Shown here: positions 26,182 through 34,589 of the stretch, one piece after another
Numbering within the stretch: position 1 is the first letter of the stretch
How the letters are laid out: each line of letters opens with the position of its first letter
Assembly (NCBI RefSeq): GCF_018343545.2
Contig: NZ_JAGYPE020000001.1
Coordinates: forward strand, 31,627-95,626
Source of the DNA: Neobacillus citreus
Lineage (GTDB): Bacteria > Bacillota > Bacilli > Bacillales > Cytobacillaceae
Direction: 5' to 3'
DNA length: 64,000 nt
Made by a program: the position numbers and the translations under genes
The notes under the pieces: generated by a model
Seen by the model: only the letters and a program-made list of their open reading frames with translations
Databases searched by the model: none
Told to the model about the DNA's origin: nothing

Positions 26182-27041
26182 TATGATTCTCCTTCATTAT
26201 TCGTTTTCCACCACGGATAAAAGCTCGGAAGATCAGTGCTTACCTTCATTGGGAAGTTTGGTTTTCTTTTTTCAAAAAATGCCGTGATTCCTTCTTTTAC
26301 ATCGGCCTGCTGCCCGGTCCAATGAATCATTTTGGATTCAACTTTGTGTGATTCGTAGGGATGGCTTGCACCAAGCATTTTCCACATTAATTGCCGTGAC
26401 AAGGTGACAGAAATGGCAGATGTATTTTCGGCAATTTCTTTCGCAATCGCTTCAGCTGCAGGCAAAAGCTCTTCAGGTGAAACCACCTGAGTTACTAAAC
26501 CAATTTTTAATGCTTCCTCTGCCGGAATAATCTTCCCGGTATAAACCAACTCAGCTGCTTTACTGATACCTACTGCTCTAGGTAAAAACCAGCCGCTGCA
26601 CGCTTCCATGGTAATGCCTCGTCTGCTAAACACAAATCCCATTCTTGCGTTCGAGGAGGCAATCCGGATATCCATAGGCAGAGTCATCGTCGCCCCCACC
26701 CCGACAGCAGGACCATTGATGGCAGCTATGATAGGCTTTTTCAATTCATAGATTCGTAAACTTAACATTCCACCGCCGTCCCGGTATTCCTCGATGGAAG
26801 CCTCCTTATTTTCAAATGTGCTAGTGCCGCTTCCTAAATCCGCACCTGCACAAAATGCCTTTCCGTCTCCGGTGATAATGATGGCTCTTACATCATCATT
26901 GGCATCCGCTTCATCAAACACTTGAATAAGTTCGATTAGCATTTGATGATTAAAAGCATTTAAATTCTCCCTGCTAAGGGTAATCGTCATGATTTTGTCT
27001 TTGACTGCTGTTTTTAACGTTTCATACTGAATTGTTTGCAT
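26181..27041 (-). CDS. crotonase-family protein lacking the classical glutamates
   Basis: A 286-residue crotonase-fold protein. The oxyanion segment FCAGADLGSG is kept, but the positions of the two hydratase glutamates read GVGATMTLPMD and VFSRRGITMEACSG, so neither Glu is present. It may be an isomerase, a hydrolase or a structural partner of the intact hydratase it is coupled to. ATG 27041 follows GAGGTG; a GTG at 27050 is inferior. Confidence 0.84.
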   Translation of the reverse strand: MQTIQYETLKTAVKDKIMTITLSRENLNAFNHQMLIELIQVFDEADANDDVRAIIITGDGKAFCAGADLGSGTSTFENKEASIEEYRDGGGMLSLRIYELKKPIIAAINGPAVGVGATMTLPMDIRIASSNARMGFVFSRRGITMEACSGWFLPRAVGISKAAELVYTGKIIPAEEALKIGLVTQVVSPEELLPAAEAIAKEIAENTSAISVTLSRQLMWKMLGASHPYESHKVESKMIHWTGQQADVKEGITAFFEKRKPNFPMKVSTDLPSFYPWWKTNNEGES

Positions 27042-27096
27042 TCTAATCACCTCAATAATTTTTATATTAAAATACTCATTTCACGTCGATGTCTTT

Positions 27097-28308
27097 TTAA
27101 AAATTTGCAGGGTCCCAGCTTTCCTCCTGTTGGTATTTTCGTAAGATACGGCGCGCGATGGTAGCAGTATGCGCCTCATCAGGTCCATCATAGATTCTGG
27201 CGTATCTAGCTTCCCGGTACATTTTCTCTAATGGTGTATCGGCGGTGACCCCTAATGCACCGTGTACTTGAATCGCTCGGTCAATCACATCATGAAGAAC
27301 CTTTGCTCCATATACTTTTATCATCGCGATATCAATCCGAGCATCTTCTCCCCTATCAATTTTTCTTGCAGCTTCAAGTGTCATCAGACGTGCCGATTGA
27401 ATTTCAGTTGCGGAATCAGCAATAAATTTTTGAATCATCTGCTTTTCTGATAAAAGAGAGCCATGAGCATATCGATTTAAGGCCCGATTACACATCAAAT
27501 CAAAAGCTCTTTGGGATTGACCCAGCCACCTCATGCAATGGTAGATTCTGCCGGGACCCAGTCTTTTTTGGGCAATGACAAAACCTTCTCCCCTTGCACC
27601 TAATAAATTTTCCTTTGGAACCCTGACATTTGTTAAACGGATTTCGCAGTGGCCGCCTGAGGTATGTCCCATCGTCGGCACGACTCTAACAATCTCATAA
27701 CCAGGTGTATTAGTCGGAACAATGATCATCGATGCTCTTTTGTGTCGGTTCGGTTCTTCAGGTTCGGTCACACAAAAAACGGTGGTAAATGCAGCACGGT
27801 TAGCTCCGGTAGTGAACCATTTATGGGCATTAATGACCCATTCGTCTCCGTCCAAGTATGCTGTGGATTGTATTAATGTTGGGTCGGATCCGGCCACATT
27901 AGGCTCGGTTAATCCTACAGATGGATTGATTTCCCCATTCACCATTGGATATAACCATGTTTTCTTCTGCTCTTCTGTTCCAAACAGATTTAACATCGTC
28001 CCGTCCTGGGCAGTATGGGTACCTAAAGCGAACATGGCAGCTTCGGAACGGCCAATTACTTCATTTATATAGACGTAGTCCATAAATTTCATGCCGCCGC
28101 CGCCAATCTCTTTGGGAAGGCCTAAAGCCCATATCCCCGCTTCCTTTGCATGGGCTTGTAATTCCTTAAGGACCCGCCTTCCTTCTTGCTCGCCTTTTTC
28201 AATGACGGTTTCTACCGGAATGACTTTTTCATCGATAAACCTTCTAACCTTATTACGAATCTCCATCACATGGGGACTAATACCGAATTTTTGTTCAATC
28301 TCATTCAA
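27097..28308 (-). CDS. acyl-CoA dehydrogenase, ACAD10/11-like
   Basis: A 403-residue ACAD of the branch that includes the C-terminal domain of human ACAD10/11. Markers are VGLTEPNVAGSDPTLI, RLGPGRIYHCMRWLG and the end segment RIYDGPDEAHTATIARRIL instead of EGT-EI. TTG 28308 has AGGAGGG eight bases upstream; ATG 28332 has no site. In eukaryotes this ACAD is fused to an APH-fold kinase, and here two such kinase genes and a small protein lie immediately upstream. In the Pseudomonas Lva pathway, kinase and ACAD-like proteins jointly convert a 4-hydroxyacyl-CoA to a 3-hydroxyacyl-CoA via a phosphate ester. That role here is inference. Confidence 0.86.
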   Translation of the reverse strand: MNEIEQKFGISPHVMEIRNKVRRFIDEKVIPVETVIEKGEQEGRRVLKELQAHAKEAGIWALGLPKEIGGGGMKFMDYVYINEVIGRSEAAMFALGTHTAQDGTMLNLFGTEEQKKTWLYPMVNGEINPSVGLTEPNVAGSDPTLIQSTAYLDGDEWVINAHKWFTTGANRAAFTTVFCVTEPEEPNRHKRASMIIVPTNTPGYEIVRVVPTMGHTSGGHCEIRLTNVRVPKENLLGARGEGFVIAQKRLGPGRIYHCMRWLGQSQRAFDLMCNRALNRYAHGSLLSEKQMIQKFIADSATEIQSARLMTLEAARKIDRGEDARIDIAMIKVYGAKVLHDVIDRAIQVHGALGVTADTPLEKMYREARYARIYDGPDEAHTATIARRILRKYQQEESWDPANF

Positions 28309-28346
28309 AATACTTTCCCTCCTATCGGTCATGTTATTTATCTTGT

Positions 28347-28802
28347 TTAACGAACCAGCGCCATTTCAATGGTTAACTGCTCCCTTATCCTTTTTCTTAA
28401 TGGAAAAATGTACTTGGATTCTATCGCTCTGTTGGCTGCATTTTCCTTATATAAAAAGCGAAGAAGGCGGCATTGAATTTCATTCAATTGTTTCCATTTT
28501 TCAGTTACATCCTCGATAAACACTGTTTCTTCCAAGGCGGAATCCAGCTCTTCCACCCAGTTAAAGGCGGAAGATGAATCTGACCGTATCGCTTGTAAAA
28601 ATTCTTCAACAGTTTGATTGATTAGCGTAATTGACTGTTCTTTCGGTTTCGTATTTTCAATAGTATTGGTATCCACATTTTTTAAAACAGAAAGCAAGGC
28701 AATGGCTTGTTCCTTTGCCATGCCGCTGGTGAGATTAGGAATGATTACATCTTTTATCACATCGTTGGCGGTTTTTAACGTAAACGATTTATCGAACATC
28801 AT
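28347..28802 (-). CDS. small alpha-helical protein between kinase and ACAD genes
   Basis: A 151-residue protein with no motif I can assign. It is predicted mostly helical, without signal peptide or membrane segment, with an acidic middle and a basic C-terminus (PLRKRIREQL). It is located exactly where LvaB (a small DUF6285-type protein that partners the kinase LvaA) sits in Pseudomonas lva operons, and its length is comparable. The N-terminal VIKDVIIPNL pattern is compatible with that family but not proof. GGGGGG lies just before the tandem ATGs. Confidence 0.7.
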   Translation of the reverse strand: MMFDKSFTLKTANDVIKDVIIPNLTSGMAKEQAIALLSVLKNVDTNTIENTKPKEQSITLINQTVEEFLQAIRSDSSSAFNWVEELDSALEETVFIEDVTEKWKQLNEIQCRLLRFLYKENAANRAIESKYIFPLRKRIREQLTIEMALVR

Positions 28803-28809
28803 TTCCCCC

Positions 28810-29844
28810 CTAGTAGCCTAATAATTCGGCAACCATATTCCTCATCAATGGCCAGCGATAGCCTTGCCGGGCCATCCGAAGATCCTTTGTTTCTCCTTTT
28901 GCAAACGACTTCCCAGCCGATTGGGAGATAAGAACAAACCTGACTTGATGGTATACCTCATAATAATGGAGAACCTTTTCATCCACCCTTAATCCGGTTA
29001 GCTCACTATACGTATCCAAAAACAGCTGTCTATCTACTAAGTAACACATCAGCGGAGAATCCATCCGGTTCGATTTGGCACAAACATAGGCAACGTCTGC
29101 CATGGGATCTCCGATTTCGGCTGCTTCCCAATCCAGTATCCCCGTGATTTCATTGTGGCTATATAGCAAATTACCAGTTCGGTAATCATTATGTATGAGG
29201 GAATACCTTTGGGCAGCCGGCTTATGCGCCTTTAACCATTCCAATGCATCAACCATTACCGGGTCAGGGCTGATTTGGTAGCGGTAATACATTTCCTCTA
29301 AACCTATTAATTTATCATCAATAAATCCGTACTCTCCTTTGGGCTCGTCAAAGTCCTCCGTAAAGCCGGCTCCTCTATAATCAAGAAGGTGCAATTTCGC
29401 CAAATACTGGACAAAATGAAAAGGAATTTCCCCTTCTTCATTGGCTCTTTTAAAAAATAATTGCCCCTCCTTTGACCAAGGTACGTAACTGTTTCCGGGC
29501 AGCTTATCCATTACAAAAAACGGTCCGCCGAGAATCGATTCATCTGTTTCATACCAGTAAACTCCCGGGATAGGCAGGTCGCAATTTTTACTTAAACGAT
29601 CCAAATACTTGAACTGTAGAAAAAAATTTCTGTTCTCTCTCATTAACCCGCCTTTATTCTGTTTGCGAACCGCAAAGCCTTTTTTCTGTACGCCGCTCGC
29701 GGTTTCCCAGTGGACATCGAAAATAAAGGCTTCATCAGACCATCCTGCGGAAGGCTGGGAATACTCCCGAATTTCTACATTTTTTGCCCCTTTAATTTTC
29801 GATTCAAAATAAGCTTTCAATGAGAGTTTTATTTTTTCTGCCAA
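28810..29844 (-). CDS. APH-family phosphotransferase (first of two)
   Basis: A 344-residue protein-kinase-like fold enzyme of the aminoglycoside-phosphotransferase superfamily. The catalytic loop IHNDYRTGNLL gives Asp220 and Asn225, and GILDWEAAEIGDP gives the metal-binding Asp238. VRKQNK may carry the ATP-binding Lys. TTG 29844 has GGTGG seven bases upstream; a longer GTG start is possible. Genomic context argues for a hydroxyacyl-CoA kinase rather than antibiotic resistance. It is divergent from the adjacent kinase, so the two may differ in substrate or form a heteromer. Confidence 0.85.
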   Translation of the reverse strand: MAEKIKLSLKAYFESKIKGAKNVEIREYSQPSAGWSDEAFIFDVHWETASGVQKKGFAVRKQNKGGLMRENRNFFLQFKYLDRLSKNCDLPIPGVYWYETDESILGGPFFVMDKLPGNSYVPWSKEGQLFFKRANEEGEIPFHFVQYLAKLHLLDYRGAGFTEDFDEPKGEYGFIDDKLIGLEEMYYRYQISPDPVMVDALEWLKAHKPAAQRYSLIHNDYRTGNLLYSHNEITGILDWEAAEIGDPMADVAYVCAKSNRMDSPLMCYLVDRQLFLDTYSELTGLRVDEKVLHYYEVYHQVRFVLISQSAGKSFAKGETKDLRMARQGYRWPLMRNMVAELLGY

Positions 29845-29885
29845 CAGCACCCCACCTTTCACTATTTACCGCAAAATTTCTACAT

Positions 29886-30950
29886 TCATTTCTTAAGAGT
29901 ATTTTCCAATGCCCAATCCGTTAAATTCTTGACGAAGATATCAAGCTGGGCAAATCTTTCATCCTGGGTTTGACCTCTCTTCCACCGGTAATACATTTGT
30001 TGGGCAATGACGACGTGCTTGAAGTATCCAAAAACCATGTAATAATACATTTTCGATACATCGCGCCCACTTTTCTTAGAGTAGGCTTCAATAAATTCAT
30101 TTCTTGTCATGAAACCCGGCCTAAGAGTAATTGGGTTTGACAGTTGCTGGTTTTTGAAAAATTCAGGATCATCATGGTCGAACCATAAAACCAGTGCGGA
30201 TGCAAGGTCATTAAGTGGATCGCCGACTGTACTCATCTCCCAATCGAGAATGCCTGCCAATTGACCTAATTGATTCTTAGAAAACAAGACATTTTTTAAG
30301 TGAAAATCATAGTGTATGAACGTTGCCGGCTGAGAAACGGGCCTGTTTTCGATAATCCATTTTATTAGCCGTTCCATTCCGGGAATTTCTTCCGTTTTTA
30401 CGTTTTGATAACGGCCAATCCAGCCATGTACCTGTCGTTCTAAAAATCCTTGCGGACGTGTTAAGTTAACGAGATTAGTGTTCTTATAGTCTATTTCATG
30501 AATGGCAGCCAAGGTATTTACCATAGAATGAGAAACCTCATTAAAAAGGGCTGGATTTCCATCTTCATGATTTGGAAGTGCCTGATCCAGCAATACACCA
30601 TGAAGACGCTTCATACAATAGAACGGTGCCCCAATAATAGATTCATCATCAATAAAAAAATAAGGCTTGGGTGCAAGGGAAAATATTGGACTAATTGCAT
30701 CCAACACTTTAAATTCGCGTTTCATATCATGTGCTTTTGTATTAACTGGACCAAGAGGTGCCCTTCTTAGGACACCCTCCCAGTCTCCGATACTGATCAA
30801 ATACGTTAAATTGGATTTTCCGGCACTAAATTGTTTCACTGTCATTGGGTCACTGCTTAAGTTTGGGAGCCTTTTTCTAATTAGCTCTTCAAGCTTGGAA
30901 AGATTTAATTCTTCGCCTTCGCGAACAGGGATTGTATCTTGTATATTCAT
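29886..30950 (-). CDS. APH-family phosphotransferase, ACAD10/11 kinase-domain-like
   Basis: A 354-residue kinase-fold protein. FSAGKSNLTYLI and LRRAPLGP followed by AHDMKREFKVL are the ACAD11 N-terminal-domain hallmarks. The catalytic loop IHYDFHLKNVLF gives Asp215 and Asn220, and GILDWEMSTVGDPLNDLA gives Asp236. AAGGAGTAA lies before the ATG. It lies 13 bases downstream of a ligase gene and upstream of the second kinase and ACAD, giving the order ligase, kinase, kinase, small protein, ACAD. The predicted reaction is ATP-dependent phosphorylation of a hydroxyacyl-CoA hydroxyl. Confidence 0.88.
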   Translation of the reverse strand: MNIQDTIPVREGEELNLSKLEELIRKRLPNLSSDPMTVKQFSAGKSNLTYLISIGDWEGVLRRAPLGPVNTKAHDMKREFKVLDAISPIFSLAPKPYFFIDDESIIGAPFYCMKRLHGVLLDQALPNHEDGNPALFNEVSHSMVNTLAAIHEIDYKNTNLVNLTRPQGFLERQVHGWIGRYQNVKTEEIPGMERLIKWIIENRPVSQPATFIHYDFHLKNVLFSKNQLGQLAGILDWEMSTVGDPLNDLASALVLWFDHDDPEFFKNQQLSNPITLRPGFMTRNEFIEAYSKKSGRDVSKMYYYMVFGYFKHVVIAQQMYYRWKRGQTQDERFAQLDIFVKNLTDWALENTLKK

Positions 30951-30963
30951 GGGTAATTACTCC

Positions 30964-32523
30964 TTAGTTCATTTTTACTTCTTTTTCCCTCAATACCCGT
31001 TTTAGTATCTTCCCAGATGGATTCCTTGGCAGTTCATTTAGAAACTCCACATATTTCGGCTTTTTATAAGAGGCTAAGTGGGTGAGGCAATGTTGAATCA
31101 CCTCTTGCTCCGTTAAACTTTTACCGTTTTTAAGAACGATGTATGCCTTGACACTTTCACCCCACTTCGGGTCCGGGACACCCACAACAGCAGCTTCGAA
31201 GATTGCATCGTGCTTGTGAAGTGCTGCCTCAATTTCTGCGGGATAGATATTTTCCCCACCACTGATGATCATGTCTTTACTGCGGTCGACCACATATATA
31301 AATGCTTCATCATCCTGGCGGACTAAATCTCCGCTGTGGAACCAGCCGCCGCGGAAAGCCTCTTCTGTTGCTGCCGGATTTTTATAGTACCCCTTCATCA
31401 CAGTCGGTCCGCGATAAATAATTTCACCAATTTCCCCGACTGGAACATCATTCATGTTTTCGTCGACAATCCGCACTTCCACATTCATAACAGGTTTTCC
31501 CACTGAATTCGTTTTCCTAAGTGAATCCTGCGGCAACAAGCAGGTGGTTGTGGGGCTCATTTCGGTCTGGCCAAACGCATCAAAGATTCCGGCATTCGGA
31601 AAATGCTCCATCATTTTATGCTTTACTTCCAACGGGCAAATGGCTGCCCCCGTTGAGCACCTTTGCACTGACGTTAAATCGTAATCCTCAATATTGGGAA
31701 CATGCAGGACTAAATTCCACATAGCAGGCACCATAAAAAGACCGTTTATTTTCTCGTGGTGAATGGTGTGCAGGACTCCCACTGGATTAAACTCTCGATG
31801 AATCACTGTCAATCCGCCGACTGTACAGCTAATTAGAACATTTCCAACACCAGCGATATGAAATAAAGGTGTAATGACAAGTTGTTTAGAGCCTCTTTCA
31901 ATTTTGGAATCCACAACGCTGTTCAGCGCACTTAACAACAAGTTCTTGTGAGTCAGCACGGCTCCTTTTGGCTTGCCGGTAGTTCCGGATGTATAACAAA
32001 TCATGCAGGCATCGTTTTCCTCGACTTGCCCATCAATACTTTGGTATGGTATTTCCGAGTGATAAATAGTTTCGTATGGAATCAACTCCATCGAATTCAC
32101 TTTCCCGACTACAACAATCTTTTCTACGTTTGGAAGTTCTTGTCTGATCGACAGAATCATATCCTGGTATTCTTCTTCGATAAATAAAACCTTAGTATCA
32201 GAATGATTAATAATATAAACAAACTCCTCGGGCGCGAGCCTAAAATTAATCGGAACACTGACACACCCGGCAGACGCCGTCGCAAACATGACTTCAACAA
32301 AAGCAAGATTATTTTTAAATATGATCCCTACCTTATCACCGATTTCTAAACCTTGCTGCTGGAGCCAGCCAGCCAAATGCAAAGTCTTCTTTTCCAGTTC
32401 AAGATAGGTAAGTCTTTCATCACCGTAAATGAATGCCTCTTGATTAGGTGTTTTATGGGCGGCCCTTCTGATTAATTCCCCTACTAATAACTGCCGTGAC
32501 ATTTGTAAACTTGTTGTTGTCAA
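30964..32523 (-). CDS. acyl-CoA ligase heading the kinase-ACAD block
   Basis: A 519-residue ANL enzyme with CYTSGTTGKPKG near residue 178, DAFGQTEMSP, HSGDLVRQDDEAFIYVVDRSKD and the catalytic Lys in PRNPSGKILK. TTG 32523 is the start, with GGAG nine bases upstream. It is a clear paralogue of the 44151-45722 ligase (shared QLL-GE N-terminus and C-terminal VLREK/ELREE ending). As first gene before the kinases it likely forms the hydroxyacyl-CoA they phosphorylate. Confidence 0.9.
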   Translation of the reverse strand: MTTTSLQMSRQLLVGELIRRAAHKTPNQEAFIYGDERLTYLELEKKTLHLAGWLQQQGLEIGDKVGIIFKNNLAFVEVMFATASAGCVSVPINFRLAPEEFVYIINHSDTKVLFIEEEYQDMILSIRQELPNVEKIVVVGKVNSMELIPYETIYHSEIPYQSIDGQVEENDACMICYTSGTTGKPKGAVLTHKNLLLSALNSVVDSKIERGSKQLVITPLFHIAGVGNVLISCTVGGLTVIHREFNPVGVLHTIHHEKINGLFMVPAMWNLVLHVPNIEDYDLTSVQRCSTGAAICPLEVKHKMMEHFPNAGIFDAFGQTEMSPTTTCLLPQDSLRKTNSVGKPVMNVEVRIVDENMNDVPVGEIGEIIYRGPTVMKGYYKNPAATEEAFRGGWFHSGDLVRQDDEAFIYVVDRSKDMIISGGENIYPAEIEAALHKHDAIFEAAVVGVPDPKWGESVKAYIVLKNGKSLTEQEVIQHCLTHLASYKKPKYVEFLNELPRNPSGKILKRVLREKEVKMN

Positions 32524-32916
32524 TGTCCTTCACTCCTCTATAGTAAAAATTAATAACACCTGCTCTGAAAGCCCTTTCATTTGATGTTCCAATTTTAATG
32601 GGAGTCTATCTCTGAAGCTGTTAATAATTGATACTTGATTTGATATACATGAGGTGTGGTACAGAAAAACTAGTACTTAATATATGTAGGCAAATTTAAA
32701 GCTAGGAGAGATTGTAGAATGAACAGTAGGTTTCATTTTCTTGAAGGGTATCCCGCTGCAAGTATATGCAGCGGGAATAGGCATAGATGACATTATTTTA
32801 TTGACCAATAAACGCTACTAAGTTATCGAAAAATTAAAATAATTCAACAATATTATATATCCTTTTTTTACCTTTGTCTACTCGAAAGTCAAAAATTGAA
32901 TTATTATTGAATACTA
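32524..32916. other. intergenic region with a perfect hairpin and a tiny open frame
   Basis: This 393-base AT-rich gap presumably carries the promoter of the ligase-kinase operon. A perfect 10-bp stem with 6-base loop (TCCCGCTGCA 32751-32760, TGCAGCGGGA 32767-32776) lies inside a possible 23-codon plus-strand frame starting at 32719 behind AGGAG. Neither a T-run nor a known RNA class was recognised. Confidence 0.35.
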
Positions 32917-33690
32917 CTAAACTTCTTTTAAGCCAGAGTTGTTTAACCATCTCGCACCATCCACTGTAATGCATTCCCCGTTAATGTACTCTGCCTCAGG
33001 TGATAACAAAAAGTATGCTAGATTCGCAACTTCTTCCGCCTTGCCAAACCGTTTGAGTGGTACCTGATTGATGGCTTTTTGATAGCCATCTCCTGAGTCA
33101 ATTAATCTGGCAACACCCTCAGTGTTTTCGATTGGTCCGGGTGCGATACAGTTTGCTCGAATCCCATATTTGCTCCCCCATTCTACCGCCAGGGTCCTTG
33201 TCATCGCTAATATTCCTGCTTTTGCACTTGCAGCATGAACATTTCCTGGAGCAGCCCCCCAGGCAAAAGTAGCTACTATATTGAGAATGCTTCCTTTTTG
33301 GTTGTTCGTAATCCATTCTTTTCCGACTGCTTGTGTGCAATACCAAGTCCCATTTAAGTCGATATTTATGACGGCATTCCATCCATTTAGTGAGAGGTCT
33401 TCAGCAGCACAGATAAAATTACCTGCAGCATTATTAATTAGTGCATCAATACTGCCAAATCTTTCCTTTACAGCTTCCACCATTGCTTGGACGTTTTCTG
33501 GAATTCTTACATCCATTTGAAAATCTAAGACTTGACCTTCAAAGGTTTCTATTTCCTGTTTAGCGTTTTTTAAACGTTCTGCATTCCGTCCAGTGATGAC
33601 GACATTGGCCCCTTTGCTGGCGAACTTCTGTGCCATTGCTTTTCCAATGCCGCTGCCGCCGCCTGTAATAATAACCGTTTGCCCATTCAT
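32917..33690 (-). CDS. fadH: 2,4-dienoyl-CoA reductase-type SDR (FadH-like)
   Basis: A 257-residue SDR matching the Bacillus FadH/mammalian DECR type. The cofactor motif TGGGSGIG is near the N-terminus, the characteristic INNAAGNFICAAEDLS is intact, and the end segment YINGECITVDGARWL is typical. It reduces 2,4-dienoyl-CoA with NADPH so that unsaturated acids can be degraded. ATG 33690 follows GGGGGAG; an upstream TTG adds five residues. It is the last gene of the block 39636-32917. Confidence 0.86.
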   Translation of the reverse strand: MNGQTVIITGGGSGIGKAMAQKFASKGANVVITGRNAERLKNAKQEIETFEGQVLDFQMDVRIPENVQAMVEAVKERFGSIDALINNAAGNFICAAEDLSLNGWNAVINIDLNGTWYCTQAVGKEWITNNQKGSILNIVATFAWGAAPGNVHAASAKAGILAMTRTLAVEWGSKYGIRANCIAPGPIENTEGVARLIDSGDGYQKAINQVPLKRFGKAEEVANLAYFLLSPEAEYINGECITVDGARWLNNSGLKEV

Positions 33691-33778
33691 TCCTATCTCC
33701 CCCAATCATTTCAAAAAAAAAATTGATAAAAACAACAAAACCGACAACAAATATCGGTTCTGTCACATCAATCCAAGT

Positions 33779-34159
33779 TTATTTTCGAATTTCAAAAAAT
33801 GATTGAACTTTTACCTCCCCAGTTTCATTAACAGCTGCCGCTTCGCAAAGCCAGCGATCATCTTGTTCTCCGATTACCCTGCCTTTAACGGTAATTCTTT
33901 CGCCAGGTCTAGTCATAGCTTTAAATCGCGATGAAAATTTGAGCGGATCCTTTACAGAAAACCAACTCCCGATTGCCTGACCAACAAAACCCTTAATCAG
34001 CATCCCGTGAGCGATAACACCTCCGAGTCCCGCCTCTTCGGCAAAAGGGACGACCGTGTGAATCGGATTAAAATCGCCCGATGCCCCTGCATATCTGACT
34101 AATTGCGAATGGGTCACTTCTTCTCTTTGCACAGGTTCAAATTGATAGCCAACTTGCAT
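33779..34159 (-). CDS. MaoC-like (R)-specific enoyl-CoA hydratase, C-type hotdog subunit
   Basis: A 126-residue hotdog protein with the hydratase-2 motif YAGASGDFNPIHTVVPFA (Asp29 and His34 catalytic), followed by GGVIAHGMLIKGF. It hydrates 2-enoyl-CoA. It lies 12 bases downstream of a non-catalytic-looking N-type hotdog gene, and such pairs usually form a heterodimer with one active site. The combination with an SCP-x-type thiolase and an OB-fold protein resembles the steroid side-chain module ChsH1/ChsH2/Ltp2. Confidence 0.87.
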   Translation of the reverse strand: MQVGYQFEPVQREEVTHSQLVRYAGASGDFNPIHTVVPFAEEAGLGGVIAHGMLIKGFVGQAIGSWFSVKDPLKFSSRFKAMTRPGERITVKGRVIGEQDDRWLCEAAAVNETGEVKVQSFFEIRK

Positions 34160-34171
34160 CCTCTTCCCCTC

Positions 34172-34579
34172 CTAATGTCTTTCAATAACCGTTTGCTGAC
34201 AAAGTAAAACAAGTTCTCCATGCTGATTAAAAAATTCTTTTTTGATAATGACAAAATTCATTTTTGCTTTTGAATAGGCATTCTCGACGACCGAATGCAC
34301 GGTTATCTCGTCTTCAGGTTTAATTTCTTTTAAATATTCATACGTTTGTTCACCGTGCAGGACCTTTTTTACATTTAAACCCAGTAAATTTGCAGATGAC
34401 CCTTTTCCTCCCCAAAATTCAATAACGGTTGGAAAAGTCGGGGGTAAACTTTCTCCATTTAAATACTCATCCTTCAAGTCGCCAATTGCCAAAGCCAGTT
34501 CTCTTATTTTTCCTTTTTCCACCCTGAAGGTATAGGACTCCAGTTTCATACCGATTTTTTCCTCTAATTGGGTCGCCAT
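34172..34579 (-). CDS. MaoC N-type hotdog protein (FAS1 dehydratase-region-like)
   Basis: A 135-residue hotdog protein of the MaoC_dehydrat_N kind. The LALAIGDLKDEYLNG segment aligns with the hydratase motif but lacks the catalytic His, and LPPTFPTVIEFW is a family hallmark. It likely provides the acyl pocket for the catalytic partner encoded next. ATG 34579 follows TAGGAGGG; a longer frame would overlap the thiolase gene. Confidence 0.84.
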   Translation of the reverse strand: MATQLEEKIGMKLESYTFRVEKGKIRELALAIGDLKDEYLNGESLPPTFPTVIEFWGGKGSSANLLGLNVKKVLHGEQTYEYLKEIKPEDEITVHSVVENAYSKAKMNFVIIKKEFFNQHGELVLLCQQTVIERH

Positions 34580-34589
34580 AATATCCCTC

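Noticed and set aside
28810..30950. The two APH-fold genes as antibiotic-resistance kinases
   Set aside because: The ACAD11-type motifs and the surrounding ligase and ACAD genes fit acyl-CoA metabolism much better.
32719..32790. 23-codon plus-strand frame with AGGAG as a gene
   Set aside because: Too short to assess, overlaps a perfect hairpin and has no recognisable relative; mentioned only in the gap description.
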